The translations under genes and the position numbers were made by a program. 64,000 nucleotides of DNA, taken from contig CAXPPN010000024.1 in NCBI GenBank assembly GCA_964219345.1, positions 35,864 through 99,863 on the forward strand. The letters are read 5' to 3'. This document shows, piece after piece, positions 42,230 to 51,129 of this stretch. The notes under the pieces are model-generated. The model was not told the DNA's origin. It saw only the letters and a list, made by a program, of their open reading frames with translations, and searched no databases. The DNA is from UBA3537 sp964219345 (GTDB lineage: Bacteria; Bacteroidota; Bacteroidia; Flavobacteriales; Flavobacteriaceae). Position 1 is the first letter of the stretch. Each line of letters opens with the position of its first letter.

Positions 42230-43213
42230 TTAAGCATTTTTAGCCATTGCTTCTTCAATAGCATTTGTAAACAGCTCTGATAGGCTTATGCCTGCACAAG
42301 CCGCTTGCTGAGGTAGAATACTTTCCTCGGTAAGCCCCGGAATGGTATTCATTTCTAAAAAGTAAGGAATATCACCTTTAAAAATAAATTCACTTCTAGA
42401 AAATCCGTCCATTTTTAGGATCTCATAAATGCTTTTTGCCATTTTTTTCACATTTTCTTCTTGAATTTTAGAAAGACGAGCAGGTGTAATTTCTTCTGAT
42501 TTCCCCAAATATTTAGCCTCGTAATCAAAAAAATCATTTTCTGAAACAATTTCTGTGATGGGCAAAACCAGCACTTCACCTTTGTAGCGAAGTACACCCA
42601 CCGAAACTTCCGTTCCGTCCAAAAACGACTCAATAATCAATTCATCGTCATGCTCAAAAGCAATGTCTATTGCCGACTGAAGGTCTTCTATTTGATGTAC
42701 TTTGGTGATGCCAAAACTACTGCCTGCGCGGTTGGCTTTTACAAAACAAGGCAATCCCACACGATCTAATATGGCTTTGGCATTGACGTTATCGCCCTTG
42801 TTTAGTGGGTATGAAATTGCGGTAGGGATGTCATAGGCCTTGAGTACATTAAGGCAATCTCTTTTGTTGAACGTTAGTGCCGCTTGATACATCCCACAGC
42901 TTGTATGTGGGATATCCAATAATTCAAAATACGCTTGCATAAATCCATCTTCGCCAGGCGCCCCATGAATGGCATTAAAAACACAGTCAAAATGAATGGT
43001 TTTACCATCAATAACGATTGAAAAATCGTTTGTGTTTACCAAAAATTCCTTTCCATCAGCTGCAACATACACCCACTTTTCTTTGGAGATATGGATGCAA
43101 TAGGCCGTATATAGCTGTTTTGGAAGATGTTGAAAAACTACCTGTCCACTTTTTATAGAAATGGCGGCTTCGCTAGAAAACCCACCCATGATGATGGCAA
43201 TGTTTTGTGTCAT
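42230..43213 (-). CDS. ddl: D-alanine--D-alanine ligase
   Basis: Ddl makes the D-Ala-D-Ala end of peptidoglycan precursors. The 327-residue ATP-grasp enzyme shows the family pieces: IIMGGFSSEAAISIKSG (about 7-23), FNAIHGAPGEDGFMQAYFELL (about 77-97), VKANRAGSSFGITKV (about 154-168), FLDGTEVSVGVLRYKG (about 190-205) and the Mg/ATP end PYFLEMNTIPGLTEES (about 281-296). The order coaD-ddl-PASTA-rluD (the last two on the other strand) is typical of Bacteroidota. Confidence 0.96.
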   Translation of the reverse strand: MTQNIAIIMGGFSSEAAISIKSGQVVFQHLPKQLYTAYCIHISKEKWVYVAADGKEFLVNTNDFSIVIDGKTIHFDCVFNAIHGAPGEDGFMQAYFELLDIPHTSCGMYQAALTFNKRDCLNVLKAYDIPTAISYPLNKGDNVNAKAILDRVGLPCFVKANRAGSSFGITKVHQIEDLQSAIDIAFEHDDELIIESFLDGTEVSVGVLRYKGEVLVLPITEIVSENDFFDYEAKYLGKSEEITPARLSKIQEENVKKMAKSIYEILKMDGFSRSEFIFKGDIPYFLEMNTIPGLTEESILPQQAACAGISLSELFTNAIEEAMAKNA

Positions 43214-43345
43214 AAATTGAATTTATGCTGTAAAAATATCATTTTTTAGGGATTTCATTTTTTATTTTTAAATAAACTTATACAATCTAAAATATACGAA
43301 TCAATTTCTCTCAAAAAAATGTTTAGCTTTGCTAAAATTAGACCC

Positions 43346-43900
43346 ATGAATTTTTTAAAGTTTTTATTTAGTAGATCATTAGTCAGACAACTTGGCTTGG
43401 CTATTGTGGCTTGTATTATTTTTGCATTTTTAACGCTTAAATGGTTAAAATCCTACACCAACCATGGCGCATTTGTAGAAGTCCCCAATTTGGTCGGTTT
43501 ATCTCTAAATGATGCTGAAATTACACTAGATAATTTTGATCTTAGAACACAAGTTCAAGATTCGTCCAACTACAACCCAAAATATCCCTCGGGAGCTGTA
43601 ATAGAACAAGAACCATTGGCCGGGGCCAAAGTCAAAGAAAACAGAAAAATATATTTGATTTTAAACCCTTCAGATTATAGAAATGTGCTGGTGCCCAATG
43701 TCATCCGTAATACACTCCGTCAAACACGTCCGACTTTGGAAGCATTGGGCTTTAAAGTAGGCGAATTAATTTATGTGAATGACCTTGGAAAGGATGAGGT
43801 CATTGAACTCCGTTTTAGAGGGCGAAAACTTAATCCAGGTGATATGATTAGAAAAACATCAACCATCGATTTGGTTCTTGGAAATGGCATTCGTAGATAA
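43346..43900 (+). CDS. Membrane protein with two PASTA domains and no kinase
   Basis: A 184-residue protein with one N-terminal membrane helix (GLAIVACIIFAFLTLKWL, about residues 16-33) and two extracytoplasmic PASTA domains. The first covers about 41-107 (FVEVPNLVGLSLNDAEITLDN to KIYLILN) and the second about 108-180 (NVLVPNVIRNTLRQTRPTLEAL to IDLVLGN). PASTA domains bind muropeptides or D-Ala-D-Ala ends; here they are not joined to a Ser/Thr kinase or penicillin-binding protein. The context, between ddl and rluD with zero-base spacing to the latter, suggests a peptidoglycan sensor. The start at 43346 precedes the membrane helix; a TAGCTTTG box at 43324-43331 supports it. Confidence 0.9.
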   Translation: MNFLKFLFSRSLVRQLGLAIVACIIFAFLTLKWLKSYTNHGAFVEVPNLVGLSLNDAEITLDNFDLRTQVQDSSNYNPKYPSGAVIEQEPLAGAKVKENRKIYLILNPSDYRNVLVPNVIRNTLRQTRPTLEALGFKVGELIYVNDLGKDEVIELRFRGRKLNPGDMIRKTSTIDLVLGNGIRR

Positions 43901-44932
43901 ATGGAATATATACCCTCATATTCGGAAGATACAGAAGACCTATTTGAGCATTTTGCTTTTACGGTTGATAAAGGCCAACAACCGCTACGGATTGATAAAT
44001 ATTTGATGAATTTTGTTGAAAACGCAACTCGAAACAAGATTCAAGCGGCTGCAAAATCTGGACATATTTTTGTGAATGGTGCTGCTGTAAAATCAAATTA
44101 CAAGGTAAAACCAAACGATCAAATTCGTGTATTGTTTGAGCATCCTCCAAACGAGTATTTATTAGTCCCAGAAGATATTCCTTTAGATATTATTTATGAA
44201 GATGATGCCTTATTGGTAGTGAATAAACCTGCAGGTATGGTAGTACACCCTGGACATGGTAATTATTCTGGAACATTAATTAATGCCCTTCTTTTTCATT
44301 TTGAACATTTGCCCAACAACAGTAGCAATCGTCCTGGACTGGTTCATCGCATCGACAAAGATACAAGTGGGCTTTTGGTTGTTGCTAAAACAGAACACGC
44401 TATGACGCATTTGTCGGCACAATTTAAAGCCAAAACAAGTGAACGATCATATACTGCCTTGGTGTGGGGTAATATTGAAGAAGACAAAGGTAGTATAGAT
44501 GGAAATATAGGTCGCCACCCCAAAAACAGACTTCAAAATACGGTTTTTGAAGGCGATGAAGCCGATAAAGGAAAACCTGCGATTACTCATTTTGAGGTTT
44601 TGGAACGTTTGGGTTATGTTACTCTTGTACGATGCAAACTTGAAACAGGTCGTACTCACCAAATTCGGGTACACATGAAACACATTGGCCATACATTGTT
44701 TAATGATGAACGCTATGGCGGCGAAAAAATATTGAAAGGTACCACCTTTACCAAATACAAACAATTTGTAGACAATTGTTTTAAAATTTTGCCACGCCAA
44801 GCATTACATGCCAAAACTCTGGGTTTTGTTCATCCAAAAACAGAAGCATTTATGTCGTTTTCTTGTGATTTGCCCTCTGATATAGAACACTGCATTCAAA
44901 AATGGCGCGACTATGCCAAACACGTTCAATAG
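43901..44932 (+). CDS. rluD: RluD-type 23S rRNA pseudouridine synthase
   Basis: A 343-residue RluA-family pseudouridine synthase. An S4 RNA-binding domain (about residues 25-90; RIDKYLMNF, AAAKSGHIFVNGAAVKSNYKV) precedes the catalytic domain, whose Asp is in RPGLVHRIDKDTSGLLVVAKT (about 142-162). GRTHQIRVHMKHIGHTLFND (about 244-263) is also diagnostic. Likely target: 23S rRNA helix 69. Its ATG begins right after the TAA of the PASTA gene, so the two are translationally coupled. Confidence 0.94.
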   Translation: MEYIPSYSEDTEDLFEHFAFTVDKGQQPLRIDKYLMNFVENATRNKIQAAAKSGHIFVNGAAVKSNYKVKPNDQIRVLFEHPPNEYLLVPEDIPLDIIYEDDALLVVNKPAGMVVHPGHGNYSGTLINALLFHFEHLPNNSSNRPGLVHRIDKDTSGLLVVAKTEHAMTHLSAQFKAKTSERSYTALVWGNIEEDKGSIDGNIGRHPKNRLQNTVFEGDEADKGKPAITHFEVLERLGYVTLVRCKLETGRTHQIRVHMKHIGHTLFNDERYGGEKILKGTTFTKYKQFVDNCFKILPRQALHAKTLGFVHPKTEAFMSFSCDLPSDIEHCIQKWRDYAKHVQ

Positions 44933-45036
44933 AGTGTACCATTTGTTTTGTTGATGATTGTATCAATAAGATTGAGTTCTAGGGTTTTTATCTTCTAAAA
45001 TTTGTTGTTATTTTTGAAAGACAAACATTATGCGCT

Positions 45037-45795
45037 ATGAAACTTGTTATTTCTCCAGCCAAATCTTTAAATTATGAAAGTGAATTACCTACTGGTTTTA
45101 ACTCCAAAAGTTGTTTTTTGGAAGAAGCCAAACACTTGAATGGACTTTTAAAAAAGAAATCGCCAAAGGCACTTTCTGATTTGATGCATATTTCAGAAAA
45201 ACTTGGAGAACTCAATTATAATCGTAATCAAGAGTGGTCTTTGCCATTCACCCCCAACAATGCTCGTCAGGCCATTTATGCGTTTAGTGGTGATGTGTAT
45301 AAAGGTATAGATGCTTATTCCATTTCAGAAGAAAAATTAGATATTTTACAACATACTGTTCGTGTTATTTCGGGGCTTTATGGTTTGCTAAAACCAATGG
45401 ATTTGATTCAACCTTATCGTTTGGAAATGGGAACAAAATTCCCTGTTGGAAAGCACAAAAACTTGTATGAATTTTGGCGTCAAAAAGTTACAACTGCACT
45501 GAATGATGAAATGCAAGACGGCGAATTGTTAGTTAATCTTGCCAGTCAAGAATATTTTAAAGCTATTGATACCAAAGTTTTAAAATCGCCCTTAGTTCAT
45601 GTAGATTTTAAAGAATACAAAAATGGCCAATATAAAACCATTGCTATTTTTTCAAAACTAGCACGTGGACTAATGACCCGTCATATTGTAGAAACCAATG
45701 CACAAACGGTAGATGATCTCAAAACATTTAACGCAGAGCGTTATGCTTTTGATGCCAATTTATCCACAGAAAATAAATTGGTATTTACACGCTAA
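45037..45795 (+). CDS. yaaA: Peroxide stress protein YaaA
   Basis: A 252-residue YaaA/DUF328 protein that lowers free iron during peroxide stress in E. coli. It starts MKLVISPAKSLNYESELP, includes PAIYAFSGDVYKGIDAY (near residues 86-102), SGLYGLLKPMDLIQPYRLEMG (about 111-131) and LVNLASQEYFKAID (about 168-181), all family blocks. A TATTTTTG box at 45009-45016 may be its promoter. Faces the Gmad2-domain gene tail to tail with a 4-base overlap. Confidence 0.95.
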   Translation: MKLVISPAKSLNYESELPTGFNSKSCFLEEAKHLNGLLKKKSPKALSDLMHISEKLGELNYNRNQEWSLPFTPNNARQAIYAFSGDVYKGIDAYSISEEKLDILQHTVRVISGLYGLLKPMDLIQPYRLEMGTKFPVGKHKNLYEFWRQKVTTALNDEMQDGELLVNLASQEYFKAIDTKVLKSPLVHVDFKEYKNGQYKTIAIFSKLARGLMTRHIVETNAQTVDDLKTFNAERYAFDANLSTENKLVFTR

Positions 45796-46189
45796 GGTTT
45801 AAAGCGAATTGGTACTTCAAATTGATGTGATTCTCCAGCTTCATCACCACTTCCATCTCCTTGATTGTTATGGATAATTAGTGTTCCTTTTTCTACTTCT
45901 TTTGCATCAAATACTATAGTTGTTTTAAATTGTACAGGTCCAGACTTCATCCATTCTTCAGTAGCTGACATAATGCCGTAGGCCATTTCTTTTCCATCAG
46001 AATCGATGAGTTGAATAATTCCCAATTCACCTTCATGTGCACTCCAAACCCCAATAGAGTTTATATTTATCGTTAAAGGTGAAGTTATAAAATCATATGG
46101 ATTTACACTGATTGTTGGCCGCAACGGGGTATTGGTTTTACAATTGAAAATAAAGGAAAAAATATGAGAATAAATAGTTTTAATTTCAT
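45792..46189 (-). CDS. Gmad2 immunoglobulin-like lipoprotein, frame broken in the signal peptide
   Basis: The body of this ~130-residue protein matches a Gmad2-type Ig-like domain: TISVNPYDFITSPLTININ, then IGVWSAHEGELGIIQL, IMSATEEWMKSGPVQFKTTI and FEVPIRFKP. Its only start in that frame is a TTG at 46214 that would give an odd N-terminus. A good lipoprotein signal starts at ATG 46189 (MKLKLFILIFF) in another frame. Adding one T to the T6 run at 46157-46162 (minus strand) joins them into MKLKLFILIFFSFIFNCK, with lipobox Cys 17. So there is a one-base loss in the gene or in the assembly. It lies 36 bases after trpA. Confidence 0.75.
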
Positions 46190-46225
46190 AGTAATATGAT
46201 TTGGGTTGCCTCAAAATTACTAAAA

Positions 46226-46990
46226 TTACTTCAAAATATCATCAATAAATTCATCAATATGTTCTACACCTCTATGGGTCAAATGCTTAATAAATGCACT
46301 TCCAATAATAGCGCCTTTGGCGTAGGTTGTGGCCTGCAAAAAGGTCTCTTTATTGGAAATTCCAAAACCTACAATTTGTGGGTTTTTTAAGTTTAAATCT
46401 GAAATGCGTTTAAAATAGTTTTGTTGAATATCACCAAACCCACTTTTTGCACCTGTTGTACTTGCACTACTTACCATATAAATAAAGCCCTCTGAAATGG
46501 TGTCTATATAACGGATTCTTTCATCAGAAGTTTGTGGCGTAATCAGAAAAATATTTAAAAGTTCATATTTTTCAAAAATTTCTTTGTACTGTTCGTGATA
46601 GACGTCTGCTGGGAGATCAGGGATGATAAAACCGTCTATACCAATTTCTTTGCATTTTCGACAAAATGCCTCTACACCATATTGCAACATGGGGTTAAAA
46701 TAGCCCATCAAAATCAAAGGAATAGAAACAGATTTTCGAATGTCTTTAAGTTGCTCAAAAATCAATTCTGTGTGCATTCCATTTTTTAGTGCTTGTGTTG
46801 AGCTTTCTTGAATGGTTGGCCCATCGGCCAAAGGATCACTAAAAGGGAGTCCAATTTCAATTATATCGACACCACTGTTTTCTAATTTTTTTATAATTTC
46901 AACAGTATCATTAAGTGCTGGGTACCCTGCAGAAAAATATATGGAAAGCAGTTTCTTATCTTCTTTTAATTTCTTTTGAATTCTGTTCAT
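46226..46990 (-). CDS. trpA: Tryptophan synthase alpha subunit
   Basis: TrpA cleaves indole-3-glycerol phosphate and hands indole to TrpB. The 254-residue TIM barrel shows the catalytic Glu and substrate blocks: SGVDIIEIGLPFSDPLADGPTIQESS (about residues 34-59, Glu in IEIGLPFSDP), LMGYFNPMLQYG (about 94-105), IDGFIIPDLPADV (about 118-130) and the Gly-rich phosphate-binding end VGFGISNKETF (about 208-218). Last gene of the trp operon; start lies 5 bases from the trpB stop. Confidence 0.97.
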   Translation of the reverse strand: MNRIQKKLKEDKKLLSIYFSAGYPALNDTVEIIKKLENSGVDIIEIGLPFSDPLADGPTIQESSTQALKNGMHTELIFEQLKDIRKSVSIPLILMGYFNPMLQYGVEAFCRKCKEIGIDGFIIPDLPADVYHEQYKEIFEKYELLNIFLITPQTSDERIRYIDTISEGFIYMVSSASTTGAKSGFGDIQQNYFKRISDLNLKNPQIVGFGISNKETFLQATTYAKGAIIGSAFIKHLTHRGVEHIDEFIDDILK

Positions 46991-46995
46991 CGAGC

Positions 46996-48177
46996 TTATA
47001 ATTTAAAATAATCAATATATGTGTTGAGGTCTTTGTCTCCACGTCCTGATAGACACACCACAACAATATCATTAGGTTTAAAGGCTTTGTTTTCAAAAAT
47101 GGCAAAGGCATGAGCGGTTTCTATTGCAGGAATAATGCCCTCCAATTGCGACAGGGTTAGTCCAGCCGTCATGGCTTCGTCGTCTGTAACGGGAATAAAT
47201 TCCGCCCGTTTTGAAGTATATAAATGCGCATGCATCGGACCAACACCAGGGTAGTCTAAACCTGCTGAGATAGAATAGGGTTCTGTAATTTGCCCATCTT
47301 TTGTTTGCATCAAAAGCGTTTTACTTCCGTGAATAATGCCTTCTTTTCCTAAAATTGAAGTGGCAGCACTTTCGCCAGTTTCAACACCCTTTCCAGCGGC
47401 CTCTACTGCAATAAGCCCCACACGTTCATCATCCAAAAAATGATAATAAGCACCAGCAGCATTGCTACCACCACCAACACATGCCACCACATAATCTGGA
47501 TTTTCAGTACCTTCGGCCACGTTCAATTGCCATTTGATTTCTTCTGAAACAACCGATTGAAAACGCGATACCATATCGGGGTAGGGATGAGGTCCCACCG
47601 CACTTCCAATAATGTAATGTGTGTCTTCTGGATTATTAATCCAATCTCTAATCGCTTCATTTGTGGCATCTTTTAGAGTACGACTTCCCGAAGTTGCTGG
47701 GCGAACTTCTGCACCTAACATTTTCATTCGCGCAACATTTGGCGCTTGACGTGCAATGTCAATTTCACCCATATAAACAATACATTCTAACCCTGCCAAA
47801 GCGCATACTGTAGCGGTGGCTACTCCATGTTGACCAGCACCAGTTTCTGCGATAATTCGTGTCTTTCCAAGGCGTTTGGCCATCAAAATTTGTCCAATTG
47901 TATTGTTGACTTTATGGGCTCCAGTGTGACACAAATCCTCTCGTTTGAAATATATTTTTGTATTGTATTTTTTAGAAAAACGCTTTGCAAAATAAAGTGG
48001 TGTAGGTCGACCAACATAATCTTTTAAGAGTTGCTCAAATTCTGATTTGAAATCTGGCTCAGCCATGATGCTCAAATATTTTTGTTGTAATTCCTCAATA
48101 TTTGGGTAGAGCATTTCTGGAATAAATGCCCCTCCAAATTGACCGTAATATCCTTTTTTGTCCACGTGATAACTCAT
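46996..48177 (-). CDS. trpB: Tryptophan synthase beta subunit
   Basis: TrpB condenses indole with serine by PLP. The 393-residue product contains the PLP Lys in REDLCHTGAHKVNNTIGQ (about 82-99), ETGAGQHGVATATVCALAG (about 110-128), CVGGGSNAAGAYYHFLDD (about 228-245) and the C-terminal CLSGRGDKD (about 376-384). Its start overlaps the trpF stop (ATGA). Confidence 0.98.
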   Translation of the reverse strand: MSYHVDKKGYYGQFGGAFIPEMLYPNIEELQQKYLSIMAEPDFKSEFEQLLKDYVGRPTPLYFAKRFSKKYNTKIYFKREDLCHTGAHKVNNTIGQILMAKRLGKTRIIAETGAGQHGVATATVCALAGLECIVYMGEIDIARQAPNVARMKMLGAEVRPATSGSRTLKDATNEAIRDWINNPEDTHYIIGSAVGPHPYPDMVSRFQSVVSEEIKWQLNVAEGTENPDYVVACVGGGSNAAGAYYHFLDDERVGLIAVEAAGKGVETGESAATSILGKEGIIHGSKTLLMQTKDGQITEPYSISAGLDYPGVGPMHAHLYTSKRAEFIPVTDDEAMTAGLTLSQLEGIIPAIETAHAFAIFENKAFKPNDIVVVCLSGRGDKDLNTYIDYFKL

Positions 48178-48788
48178 AGTCTTTCAATAAATTTTTTAAG
48201 TTTAATACTATCTTTTAAAGCAGGTTTTATTTCAAATTTACTATTGACATCAATAGCATAGCATTGCTTTGCAGCAACACTATTTTTAAATTCATTTAGG
48301 GTTTCAATTTCTTCTAATCCAATTCCACCACTTAAAAAATAGGGTGTTTTTGAATCGTAATTTTTTAAAATACTCCAATCAAAACAGTAGCCATTGCCAC
48401 CAGGATTTGGACCTTTTGTATCAAATAAGAAATAATCAACATGGTCTTCAAAGGGCTTTAATTTTTTAAAGTTGAAGTTGTTTTTAACAGAAAATACTTT
48501 TATAATTTCTATATTTTTAGTTCTAATTTTTTTACAGAATTCTGCAGTTTCATCGCCGTGGAGCTGTACCACGTTTAGACCAAATTTATTAATGGTGTTT
48601 GTGATTGTATAAATGGATGCATTGACAAAAACTCCAACTTTTTTTATGTTTTTTGGTATTTCGGAGATAGATTCTGAAACAAAACGTGGAGATTTTTCAT
48701 AAAATATAAAACCTATATAATCAGGTTTGAGGGCAGAGACCTTCAAAATATTGTCTTGATATTTCATGCCGCATACTTTCAGTTTCAT
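48174..48788 (-). CDS. trpF: Phosphoribosylanthranilate isomerase
   Basis: TrpF isomerises phosphoribosylanthranilate to CdRP. The 204-residue TIM barrel opens KLKVCGMKYQDNI with the catalytic Cys (residue 6), has DYIGFIFYEKSPRFV (about 23-37), VVQLHGDETAEFC (about 73-85), and the catalytic Asp in YFLFDTKGPNPGGNGYCFDW (about 118-137). Its stop overlaps trpB and its start overlaps trpC (both ATGA). Confidence 0.96.
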   Translation of the reverse strand: MKLKVCGMKYQDNILKVSALKPDYIGFIFYEKSPRFVSESISEIPKNIKKVGVFVNASIYTITNTINKFGLNVVQLHGDETAEFCKKIRTKNIEIIKVFSVKNNFNFKKLKPFEDHVDYFLFDTKGPNPGGNGYCFDWSILKNYDSKTPYFLSGGIGLEEIETLNEFKNSVAAKQCYAIDVNSKFEIKPALKDSIKLKKFIERL

Positions 48789-49570
48789 GCTTCTAGGGTT
48801 TTTATAAATTTTGTTGCACTTTTACCTGGATCATTTGTTTTCATAAAATTTTCACCAATCAAAAATCCCTGAAAACCAAAGGGTTGTAGTGCTTTTATGG
48901 CTTCAGTAGAGCTGATGCCGCTTTCAGATACTTTTATAAATTCATTTGGAATGGAGTGGCTCAAATCTTTACTGTGTTTCAAATCCACTTCAAAAGTTTT
49001 TAGATTTCTATTGTTGACCCCAATCATGTCCAAACTTGGCATTAGTGCTTTTTGCAATTCTTCATCATTATGAATTTCCAAAAGAATTTCTAAGTTTAAT
49101 TGCTTAGCAATTTTTGATAGGTTTTCAATTTCATTTCTTGTCAGCACCGCAGCAATGAGTAAAATAACATCTGCACCATAGGCTTTTGCTTCAAAAATTT
49201 GATAAGGATCAATAATGAAATCTTTTCGTAAAAGTGGCAAATTGCAACTTGCACGTGCCAAGAGTAAGTCTTCTAAATTTCCTCCAAAATATTTGGTGTC
49301 TGTAAGTACAGACATTCCACAAACTCCAGCAGTTTGATAGCCTTTGGCTACGTCCTGAATATTTAAACTTTGATTAATGACAGCTTTTGACGGCGATCGA
49401 CGTTTGTGCTCTGCAATAATTCCAGATTTACTTTCTAACAGTCGTTTTTTTAGTGAGTTTTTTGGTCTATCAAAAAGAATGGATTGCTCCAATTGAGCTA
49501 TAGGTATTATTGATTTTTTGAGCTCAACTTCCTTTATTTTATCTGCAATAATGCGTTCTAATATACTCAT
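48785..49570 (-). CDS. trpC: Indole-3-glycerol phosphate synthase
   Basis: TrpC closes the indole ring. The 261-residue TIM barrel starts MSILERIIADKIKEVELKK (ATG at 49570, just after the trpD stop) and shows the catalytic Lys and Glu blocks: GIIAEHKRRSPSKAVI (about 50-65), LRKDFIIDPYQIFEAKAYGAD (about 112-132), VNNRNLKTFEVDL (about 178-190) and VSESGISSTEAI (about 207-218). In E. coli TrpC and TrpF are fused; here they are separate, as usual in Bacteroidota. Confidence 0.97.
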   Translation of the reverse strand: MSILERIIADKIKEVELKKSIIPIAQLEQSILFDRPKNSLKKRLLESKSGIIAEHKRRSPSKAVINQSLNIQDVAKGYQTAGVCGMSVLTDTKYFGGNLEDLLLARASCNLPLLRKDFIIDPYQIFEAKAYGADVILLIAAVLTRNEIENLSKIAKQLNLEILLEIHNDEELQKALMPSLDMIGVNNRNLKTFEVDLKHSKDLSHSIPNEFIKVSESGISSTEAIKALQPFGFQGFLIGENFMKTNDPGKSATKFIKTLEA

Positions 49571-49571
49571 G

Positions 49572-50558
49572 TTAAACTGCAATTAATTGGTTTAAACATT
49601 TCTTGGCTTTGCCGCTCAACAGACTTTCTTTTGCCATTTCAAAACCATCTTCATGCGATATTTGTTTCGCAGTCGCAATGGCCAATCCTGCATTAGCGCA
49701 AACCACATTATTTTGTGCTTCTGTGCCATTACCAGAAATAATTTTTTCAAAAATTTTAGTTGCTTCTTCAACGGTGTTTCCCCCAAAAATAGCGTTAGGG
49801 GTTATATTTTTGAGCCCTAAGCTGTTTGGAGAAAACATCAATTCTGAATGGTTTGAAGCAATTTTTGCATTGTTTGTTAGTGACAATTCATCGTAACCCC
49901 CTAAGTCATGAACAATACTGTAATTTTTGTCAGTTTGTTGATACAAATAATTGTAAAGGCGTAATAATTCAAGATTAAAAACCCCTACCATTTGATGCTT
50001 TGGAAATGATGGATTGACCATTGGTCCCAACATATTAAAAAACGTTTTGATACCCAATGCTTTTCGAATTGGTGCAACGTTTTTCATTGCTGGATGAAAT
50101 AGAGGTGCGTGTAGTACACAAATGTTTGCCGTTTCAATGGCACGTTTGAGGTGGTTTGCATCATTTGAAAAGGTAATACCTATAGCTTCCAATACATTGG
50201 AAGATCCGCAGGCCGATGAAACACCATAGTTACCATGTTTAGCTACAGCCACACCAGCTCCAGCAGTTACAAAAGAAGATAATGTAGAAATATTGAATGT
50301 ATTTTTCCCATCTCCTCCAGTGCCACACAAATCAATAGGGTTATAGTCTTTCAAATCTACCGCAATACAAAGTTCTAGCAAAGCGTCTCGAAATCCTTGA
50401 AGTTCTGCTACAGTTATGCTTCGCATCATATAGACTGTAAGAAAAGATGCAATTTGTGCCTGATTATAATCGCCTTTGGAGATGCTAATTAAAATTTGCT
50501 TCGCTTCATTGGCGCTTATGCTTTCGTGGTTTATAAGTCGATTTAAAAGTACTTTCAT
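49572..50558 (-). CDS. trpD: Anthranilate phosphoribosyltransferase
   Basis: TrpD attaches PRPP to anthranilate. The 328-residue product shows the Gly-rich PRPP loop DLCGTGGDGKNTFNISTLSSFV (about residues 76-97), the family KHGNYGVSSACGSSNVLEAIGI (about 106-127), and PLFHPAMKNVAPIRKALGIKTFFNMLGPMVNP (about 152-183). Three bases separate it from trpG. Not fused to trpG. Confidence 0.97.
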   Translation of the reverse strand: MKVLLNRLINHESISANEAKQILISISKGDYNQAQIASFLTVYMMRSITVAELQGFRDALLELCIAVDLKDYNPIDLCGTGGDGKNTFNISTLSSFVTAGAGVAVAKHGNYGVSSACGSSNVLEAIGITFSNDANHLKRAIETANICVLHAPLFHPAMKNVAPIRKALGIKTFFNMLGPMVNPSFPKHQMVGVFNLELLRLYNYLYQQTDKNYSIVHDLGGYDELSLTNNAKIASNHSELMFSPNSLGLKNITPNAIFGGNTVEEATKIFEKIISGNGTEAQNNVVCANAGLAIATAKQISHEDGFEMAKESLLSGKAKKCLNQLIAV

Positions 50559-50561
50559 AAC

Positions 50562-51128
50562 TTATGAATTAATCCAATTTTTTAGCATTGTTTTTCCGTT
50601 GGGTGTTAATACAGATTCTGGATGAAACTGAACTCCTTTGACATCAAATTCTTTGTGGCGAAGTGCCATAATTTGTTGGTTTTCATCAACACTTGTAATT
50701 TCTAAACATGTTGGAAGCTCGCCTTTTACAACCCAAGAGTGATAACGTCCAACATCAATGGCTGGAGGTAATCCCTTAAACAGAATTTCGTCTTTAGAAG
50801 TGATGTTTACTTTAGTCTGAATACCATGATAAACGGTGTCTAAGTTTTCAAGTGTTGCCCCAAATACTTCGCCAATGGCCTGCATTCCAAGACATACACC
50901 TAAGATACTTTTTGTAGAAGCATAGGTTTTAATAATGGATTTTAAAAGGCCTGCTTCATCTGGAATTCCTGGTCCAGGAGAGAGAACAATTTTTTCAAAT
51001 GGCTCTACATCTTCCAATTGAAGTTGATCGTTTCGAACAACGCTAACTTCGCAATTCAAATCTTGCAAATAATGAACCAAATTATAGGTAAAACTATCGT
51101 AATTATCAATAACTAAAATATTTTTCAT
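50562..51128 (-). CDS. trpG: Anthranilate synthase component II (glutamine amidotransferase)
   Basis: TrpG releases ammonia from glutamine for TrpE. The 188-residue class I amidotransferase starts MKNILVIDNYDSFTYNLVHYL (chosen ATG 51128, just after trpE), carries the oxyanion block LSPGPGIPDEAG (about 51-62), the nucleophile Cys in ILGVCLGMQAIGEVFGA (about 76-92) and the His/Glu pair in GVQFHPESVLTPNG (about 167-180). Confidence 0.97.
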   Translation of the reverse strand: MKNILVIDNYDSFTYNLVHYLQDLNCEVSVVRNDQLQLEDVEPFEKIVLSPGPGIPDEAGLLKSIIKTYASTKSILGVCLGMQAIGEVFGATLENLDTVYHGIQTKVNITSKDEILFKGLPPAIDVGRYHSWVVKGELPTCLEITSVDENQQIMALRHKEFDVKGVQFHPESVLTPNGKTMLKNWINS

Positions 51129-51129
51129 G

